Source of the DNA: Candidatus Poseidoniales archaeon
GTDB taxonomy: Archaea; Thermoplasmatota; Poseidoniia; Poseidoniales; Poseidoniaceae
Assembly (NCBI GenBank): GCA_009887095.1
Contig: QXYC01000023.1
Span: 62,001 to 126,000, forward strand
Direction: 5' to 3'
DNA length: 64,000 bases
Positions 59,732 to 64,000 of this stretch are shown in pieces. The notes under the pieces are model-generated. The model was not told where the DNA came from and searched no databases. It was given only the letters and a program-made list of their open reading frames with translations. Made by a program: the position numbers and the translations under genes. Numbering within the stretch: the first letter of the stretch is position 1; every line of letters starts with the position of its first letter.

Positions 59732-60952
59732 ATGGGCACGGATGTTGAACAAAACGCACCATCGAGGGTCATGCCCCAAGAGGACGATCTGAAAAACCTC
59801 GAAGATGCATACGCGCAATTACAAGATCAAGCCCAGAACTTGATCAATGAGCGGTCACAGATGGAAACTGACATTCGTAATCTAAAAAAGAGGGCGCAGC
59901 GACTTGATGACGAAGTAAGACTCCTAAGGGCTCCACCGCTGATTATCGGCCATCTCCAAGATGTTCTCGACGATCGAACCGCTATCGTTCGGTCATCGAA
60001 TGGAACTGTGTTTCAAGTCTCACTTAATCAACGCCTCGAACCAAAAACGCTGAAACCGGGAACCCGGGTTGCACTGAATCAAGATACACTCGCCGTGATT
60101 GAAGTGCTTCATGATGCATGGGATCCGATGGTAAGCGGCGCTGAAATGGTCACGAAGCCCGATATTTCATACGATGCAGTTGCCGGGCTTGATGAACAAG
60201 TGGAAACCGTTCGAGAGGCAATCGAACTCCCACTGACATCGCCTGAACTCTTCCGTAAGGTCGGGATTACACCGCCAAAGGGCATTCTCCTCGTAGGGCC
60301 ACCCGGTTGTGGAAAAACCCTCCTCGCAAAAGCCGTAGCCAACCAAACAGATGCGACGTTTATCCGCATGGTTGGTAGCGAACTTGCGCAAAAGTACATC
60401 GGCGAAGGTGGTCGAATGGTAAGAGAACTCTTCTCACTGGCAAAGGACAAATCGCCTGCAATTATCTTCCTCGACGAAATTGATGCTATTGGAGCAAAGC
60501 GCTTGGACGGATCGACGAGCGGTGACCGTGAAGTCCAACGCACATTGATGCAACTGCTCGCGGAACTCGACGGGTTTGATGCATTGGAGGATGTGAAAAT
60601 CATTGCAGCCACAAACCGGCCAGATATCCTCGATGATGCCCTGCTCCGACCAGGCAGATTTGATCGCATCATCACGATACCTTTGCCGGATGAGAAGGCG
60701 CGCAAAGCCATTTTGGCCCTCCACATTTCAAACATGTCAACCAAGCGGGTGAAATTGCAAAAAATTGTGGAAAAGACCGAGGGGTACTCCGGTGCAGAAT
60801 TAAAAGCAACGTGTGTCGAAGCTGGTATGATTGCCATTCGGGACAAGCGAAGTTCGGTTACTAATGAGGACCTCATGCTCGCAGTGACTCGTCTAAATGA
60901 AAAGAAGTCGACTGCTGGAAAGACCTCGACACCAGATCGACTCTACAGTTGA
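59732..60952 (+). CDS. pan: Proteasome-activating nucleotidase (PAN)
   Basis: AAA+ ATPase that unfolds proteins for the archaeal 20S proteasome. The roughly 406-residue protein has an N-terminal coiled coil (about 20-65), an OB domain, then Walker A GPPGCGKT (189-196), pore loop FIRMVGSELAQKYIGEGGRMVREL, Walker B IIFLDEIDAIGAKR and the SRH NRPDILDDALLRPGRFDR. The last three residues, LYS, are the HbYX motif that opens the proteasome gate. I chose ATG 59732; 59684 and 59723 are possible. It is divergent to MBF1 across 119 bases. Confidence 0.96.
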   Translation: MGTDVEQNAPSRVMPQEDDLKNLEDAYAQLQDQAQNLINERSQMETDIRNLKKRAQRLDDEVRLLRAPPLIIGHLQDVLDDRTAIVRSSNGTVFQVSLNQRLEPKTLKPGTRVALNQDTLAVIEVLHDAWDPMVSGAEMVTKPDISYDAVAGLDEQVETVREAIELPLTSPELFRKVGITPPKGILLVGPPGCGKTLLAKAVANQTDATFIRMVGSELAQKYIGEGGRMVRELFSLAKDKSPAIIFLDEIDAIGAKRLDGSTSGDREVQRTLMQLLAELDGFDALEDVKIIAATNRPDILDDALLRPGRFDRIITIPLPDEKARKAILALHISNMSTKRVKLQKIVEKTEGYSGAELKATCVEAGMIAIRDKRSSVTNEDLMLAVTRLNEKKSTAGKTSTPDRLYS

Positions 60953-61005
60953 TCGGACAAGCGGCACTGTCAACATTCAAAGTCCGAGTGGGACGAACAG
61001 GGTTC

Positions 61006-62052
61006 ATGGACCGGATCGTCGAGTGCGTGCCAAACATCTCCGAAGGTCGAGATGAAGAAAAAATTCACCGAATTGTCAAAGCAGCCTCCGACATAGGCGG
61101 GTGTGCTGTTCTAGGCGTTGAACCCGATTCTGATTACAATCGGACGGTGATCACCATTGCAGGCTCACCTGAACGCGTTGCACAAGCAGCATTTGCCCTC
61201 GTCCGTGCCGCTGTGGAGGAAATCGACATGCGCGAGCACTCCGGTGAACACCCTCGCCTCGGCGCAGTTGACGTGTGTCCATTCATTCCGCTTCAAGGCG
61301 TGTCGATGGAGGAATGTGCGCTACTGGCGCATGGCTTAGCAGAGAAAGTGGCTTCTGAGTGTTTGGTTCCGACCTTCCTCTACGGGCATGCTGCACAGCA
61401 CGAAGAAAAGAAACTCCTTTCGACCATTCGGAAGGGTGAGTATGAAGGCTTGGAAGCACGACTGAGTGGCGGTGAAACGATGCACAGCGAATCAACGCGA
61501 TCGCCTGACTTTGGCCCCACCACATGGAGTGAACAGACTGCGAAGGCAGGTGGTTTGACGTTCGGCGCACGTGAGATCCTTGTCGCTTACAACGTGAATT
61601 TTGATGAAAAGGATGCAATTGTTGCCAAGAAGGCTGGTTCGCTGATACGATCAACTGGAAGATTGGTTAAACAAAATGATGGAAGGCGAATGCGATTGCC
61701 CGGAATGTTGCCGATGGTTCAGGGCATGGGCGTTATGCTCGAATCTCATGGCATCAGCCAGGTTTCCATGAACCTGAGAGACGTTACTGTCTGTCCAATG
61801 CATGTGGCATTTGAGGCTTGCAAGAGCGTTGCAGCCGATCATGGAATCAATACACCGGGAAGTGAACTTGTTGGTCTAGTGCCACTCTCTGCAATCTTAG
61901 AAGCAGGAAAATGGTATGCTGAAGAAGGACAGATGGATGAAGATTCATTGGTTCAAGCCGCTATTCAAGGCCTCGGCCTCGACCAATTGGGGCCATTTGA
62001 ACCACATCAACGAATTATTGAGTATGCATTGCAAGGAGCGTTGGAACAATGA
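61006..62052 (+). CDS. ftcD: Glutamate formimidoyltransferase
   Basis: Moves the formimino group from formiminoglutamate to tetrahydrofolate, finishing histidine degradation. The 348 residues show VECVPNISEGRDEEKIHRIV at the N-terminus, HSGEHPRLGAVDVCPFIPLQG with active-site His, DFGPTTWSEQTAKAGGLTFGARE and VAYNVNFDEKD, as in FTCD. I placed the start at 61006. It overlaps fchA by four bases; in animals these two are fused, here they are separate. Confidence 0.95.
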   Translation: MDRIVECVPNISEGRDEEKIHRIVKAASDIGGCAVLGVEPDSDYNRTVITIAGSPERVAQAAFALVRAAVEEIDMREHSGEHPRLGAVDVCPFIPLQGVSMEECALLAHGLAEKVASECLVPTFLYGHAAQHEEKKLLSTIRKGEYEGLEARLSGGETMHSESTRSPDFGPTTWSEQTAKAGGLTFGAREILVAYNVNFDEKDAIVAKKAGSLIRSTGRLVKQNDGRRMRLPGMLPMVQGMGVMLESHGISQVSMNLRDVTVCPMHVAFEACKSVAADHGINTPGSELVGLVPLSAILEAGKWYAEEGQMDEDSLVQAAIQGLGLDQLGPFEPHQRIIEYALQGALEQ

Positions 62053-62678
62053 ATTGGATGGAAATGACACTTGTAGACTTCCAAAGTGCGCTTGCCTCGA
62101 AGAAAGCAACGCCTGGCGGTGGCACTGCCGCTGCAGTTGCACTTGGCCAGGCCGCAGGGTTGACTGAGATGGTATGTTCGTTAACGCTTGGTTCGGAAAA
62201 ATGGTCGGATGGTTGGCAGGCTGCCGAAATCGCACGTTTGGTCGCAGCAGAGGTGCTCTTGGACGCAGGAAGGTTGGCAAATGAGGACAGTGCGGCGTTT
62301 GACTCAGTCGTTGCAGCCTTCCGAATGCCAAAGGAAAATGAGGATGAAAAGCTCCTCCGTAGGGACGCGATTCGCCAAGGCACATTACATGCAGCAAAGG
62401 TGCCACTTGAAACTGCAAAAAAGGGAATGGATTTGCTCCAAACTCTTGAGCAACTCGCTGCCAAGGGGAACGGAAACGCGGCGTCGGATGTTGGCGTAGC
62501 GTCTCTTTTGGCAAGTGCTGCTGTCAAGGGTGCTTTGTTCAATGTCGAAATCAACATTGCATCGCTGCCACCTGAGATGGCATCCGGTGTCATTGAGGAA
62601 AGTCGTGGCATGCGTGAGGCATGCAGCCAAGTGGCGAGGGGCATCATGCATGCTGTGCATGATCGGATTCAATCTTGA
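62049..62678 (+). CDS. fchA: Formimidoyltetrahydrofolate cyclodeaminase
   Basis: Converts 5-formimidoyl-tetrahydrofolate to 5,10-methenyl-tetrahydrofolate and ammonia. The 209-residue helical protein begins TLVDFQSALASKKATPGGGTAAAVALGQA, the family opening, with NEDSAAFDSVVAAFRMPK and ASDVGVASLLASAAVKGALFNVEIN. It starts inside the ftcD stop (ATGA), ensuring joint synthesis. Together with hutH, hutU and hutI it completes histidine to glutamate plus a one-carbon folate. Confidence 0.95.
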   Translation: MNWMEMTLVDFQSALASKKATPGGGTAAAVALGQAAGLTEMVCSLTLGSEKWSDGWQAAEIARLVAAEVLLDAGRLANEDSAAFDSVVAAFRMPKENEDEKLLRRDAIRQGTLHAAKVPLETAKKGMDLLQTLEQLAAKGNGNAASDVGVASLLASAAVKGALFNVEINIASLPPEMASGVIEESRGMREACSQVARGIMHAVHDRIQS

Positions 62679-64000
62679 TCAACGAACTTGAGCACCTGTC
62701 GTTATGTCGCCATCAATGGTTATGAGGCGAACATTGTCGTTCCCATCGTCTGCAGCGAGCATCATGCCTTCTGATACGACGCCACGGAGTGGTCGAGGCT
62801 TCAAGTTGGCCACAAAGACAACTGATTTCCCCATCATTTCTTCTGGAGCGTAGAACGCTTTCAGACCTGCGCAAATCGTGCGTCCTTTCTCAGAACCATC
62901 GTCGATGGTGACGACATAAAGGCGATCTGCATTGGGGTGGTCTTCCACAGATGTGATTTTGCCCACGCGCAGATCGACTTTCATAAATGTGTCAAATTCA
63001 AGATAGGTTGTTCCTTCAGGTGCTTCTGGCATTTTTTTGTCTCCTTTGCTGTTGTGCTTCTTCTTCTTTCCACCCTTTACGCCGTGGCCAGGGTCGTCGG
63101 CCGCCACATCTGTGGCATCGGCAAGGGCTTGTTCAGATGCTAGAATTTCATCGAGTTCCAGTCGCTTGAACAATGGAGTGGGCATGGTCTCATTCCATGT
63201 CATTTGGATGTCCCAATCAATCGCAGATGACCACGATTGTGCAGATACTTCGCCCTTTAGACCAAGTGATTCCCACAATCGCTGGGCGCTAAAGGGCATG
63301 AATGGTTGTGTGGTGATGGCCAAGAATCTTGCAATACGCCATCCGAAGGCCAGGTCTGAGAGTGACTGAGTACGTTCTTGAGAAGGCGTTTCATCTTTGA
63401 GGTATTTCCAAGGCGTTGCAGCTTGCAGCATTTGGTTCCCATACTGAGAGGCATTCATCACTGACCGCAAAGCCTCCTTGTACCGATGACGTTGGAGGGA
63501 GGTCGTGATGGACTGGTGAAGTTCGTCCAACTTCTCTCGGTGTGCTTTCGTTAGACTCTTGGATTCAACGGAGGCTAATGGGCCGTCGTTGCCGGATGGC
63601 AACCGATGGCCGAGTGTGAGCACTCGGTGGACAAAATTCCCATAGGCTGCGATGAGTTCTGTGTTGATCTTCTCAACGAAATCAGGCCAGTTGAAATCAG
63701 TGTCATGATTTTCGGGCATGTTGATACTTAGGTAATACCTCAATGTGTCTGGGTCGAATCGCTCAAGGAACGATGGTAGCCAGACAGCATGCTTTCTCGA
63801 TTTGGAAAATTGCCCGCCTGCCAACATGAGGTATTCCATGGCAGGGACGTTTGTCTCGAGGGCTAAATCCCCTGGTCCTGGCAACTGCACCTTCTCTTCA
63901 GCTGTTTTGCCATTCTTAGCATGATTGAGGCCCATGATGAGTGATGGCCAAATCACGGTGTGGAATGGGATGTTATCCTTGCCTAGGAAATAGAGGTGCC
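62679..64000 (-). CDS. metG: Methionyl-tRNA synthetase, 5' part outside window
   Basis: Charges tRNA-Met with methionine. The frame is open to the window edge; just before a Val codon at 63956 it reads HLYFLGKDNIPFHTVIWPS, matching MetRS HFxGKDxxxFH. GGQFSKSRKHAVWL carries the KMSKS-type signature as KFSKS. The anticodon-binding helical domain follows. After a lysine-rich linker (KGGKKKKHNSKGDKK), the C-terminal 110 residues are a Trbp111/EMAPII tRNA-binding domain (FMKVDLRVGKITSVEDHPNAD). It is convergent with fchA; the stop codons touch. Confidence 0.96.
   Translation of the reverse strand, partial: HLYFLGKDNIPFHTVIWPSLIMGLNHAKNGKTAEEKVQLPGPGDLALETNVPAMEYLMLAGGQFSKSRKHAVWLPSFLERFDPDTLRYYLSINMPENHDTDFNWPDFVEKINTELIAAYGNFVHRVLTLGHRLPSGNDGPLASVESKSLTKAHREKLDELHQSITTSLQRHRYKEALRSVMNASQYGNQMLQAATPWKYLKDETPSQERTQSLSDLAFGWRIARFLAITTQPFMPFSAQRLWESLGLKGEVSAQSWSSAIDWDIQMTWNETMPTPLFKRLELDEILASEQALADATDVAADDPGHGVKGGKKKKHNSKGDKKMPEAPEGTTYLEFDTFMKVDLRVGKITSVEDHPNADRLYVVTIDDGSEKGRTICAGLKAFYAPEEMMGKSVVFVANLKPRPLRGVVSEGMMLAADDGNDNVRLITIDGDITTGAQVR

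Noticed and set aside
60109-60876. Minus-strand frame of 255 codons opposite PAN
   Set aside because: PAN Walker, SRH and HbYX motifs fix the plus strand as coding; the reverse frame is a shadow.
1-64000. CRISPR arrays, insertion sequences, prophage or integrases
   Set aside because: No repeated spacer pattern, transposase, integrase or phage structural gene was found on either strand.

Overview
The window is a gene-dense stretch of an archaeal chromosome. The core genes are archaeal or eukaryote-like: ribosomal proteins S19e, L39e, L31e and S17e with PDCD5, an SRP RNA with the archaeal helix 6 GGAG loop, tRNA-intron endonuclease, archease, Kae1/TsaD, MBF1, Tsr3 and a PAN ATPase ending in an HbYX motif. 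Many bacterial-type genes are mixed in: three-subunit transhydrogenase (pnt), a split histidine-utilisation pathway, quinone-type dihydroorotate dehydrogenase, FdhF/YdeP with FdhD, YgfZ and TatC. There are also many secreted or membrane proteins with EF-hands, TPRs and zinc ribbons. This mix, with near-balanced base composition and very short intergenic gaps, suggests a marine planktonic euryarchaeon of the Poseidoniales (Marine Group II) type. That assignment is inferred from gene content; no 16S gene is present.

Layout. 1-2950: topoisomerase IA (3' end cut by the window) and a small unknown gene, with a perfect 20-bp palindrome between them. 3002-5497: pyrD, a CcmE-like haem chaperone, and a SAP/zinc-ribbon membrane protein interrupted by an in-frame TGA. 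5689-5982: SRP RNA. 5994-9733: archease, a PfkB-like kinase with an altered anion hole, a winged-helix/TerB-like protein, and divergent endA. 9734-17255 (minus): M6-type protease, TatC with a long extra C-terminal domain, a CxCH surface protein, and pntB/pntAB/pntAA. 17464-23622: mdh, then a convergent TPR/EF-hand, TrmB-V4R, A-type Fe-S carrier and YgfZ cluster. 23730-25405: FMN reductase, FGE-fold protein, ArsC. 25359-30566 (minus): a membrane protein, a giant surface protein, a 57-residue membrane protein and a PqqD-like protein. 30714-33332: ribosomal protein operon ending in a TrmJ-like methylase. 33337-36372 (minus): preQ0/archaeosine cluster (queD, queC-msrB fusion, queE, folE) under a ribbon-helix-helix gene. 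36495-46308: class III aminotransferase, ABC exporter, methylmalonyl-CoA mutase and epimerase, SlyD, a disordered protein, tsaD and divergent hutI. 46363-50537: small genes, tRNA-Val, acidic EF-hand/zinc-ribbon genes and a DUF835 protein. 50534-59612 (minus): a near-continuous unit MBF1-tsr3-fdhD-fdhF-MFS-hutU-hutH. 59732-64000: PAN, glutamate formimidoyltransferase, cyclodeaminase, and the 3' part of metG.

Functional links. hutH, hutU, hutI, ftcD and fchA together give a route from histidine to glutamate plus methenyl-tetrahydrofolate, spread over three loci within 18 kb. folE, queD, queE and queC form the GTP-to-preQ0 route that feeds archaeosine in tRNA. Genes inside operons commonly carry an AGGTGA-type ribosome-binding site complementary to the archaeal 16S 3' end, while several first genes lack one and may be leaderless.

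The observations most worth following are the QueC-MsrB fusion whose QueC zinc cysteines are all replaced, the in-frame TGA inside a predicted membrane helix, TatC with a soluble C-terminal domain, the PqqD/micropeptide/giant surface protein unit, and the palindromes before topB and the ribbon-helix-helix gene. No CRISPR array, insertion sequence or prophage was seen.
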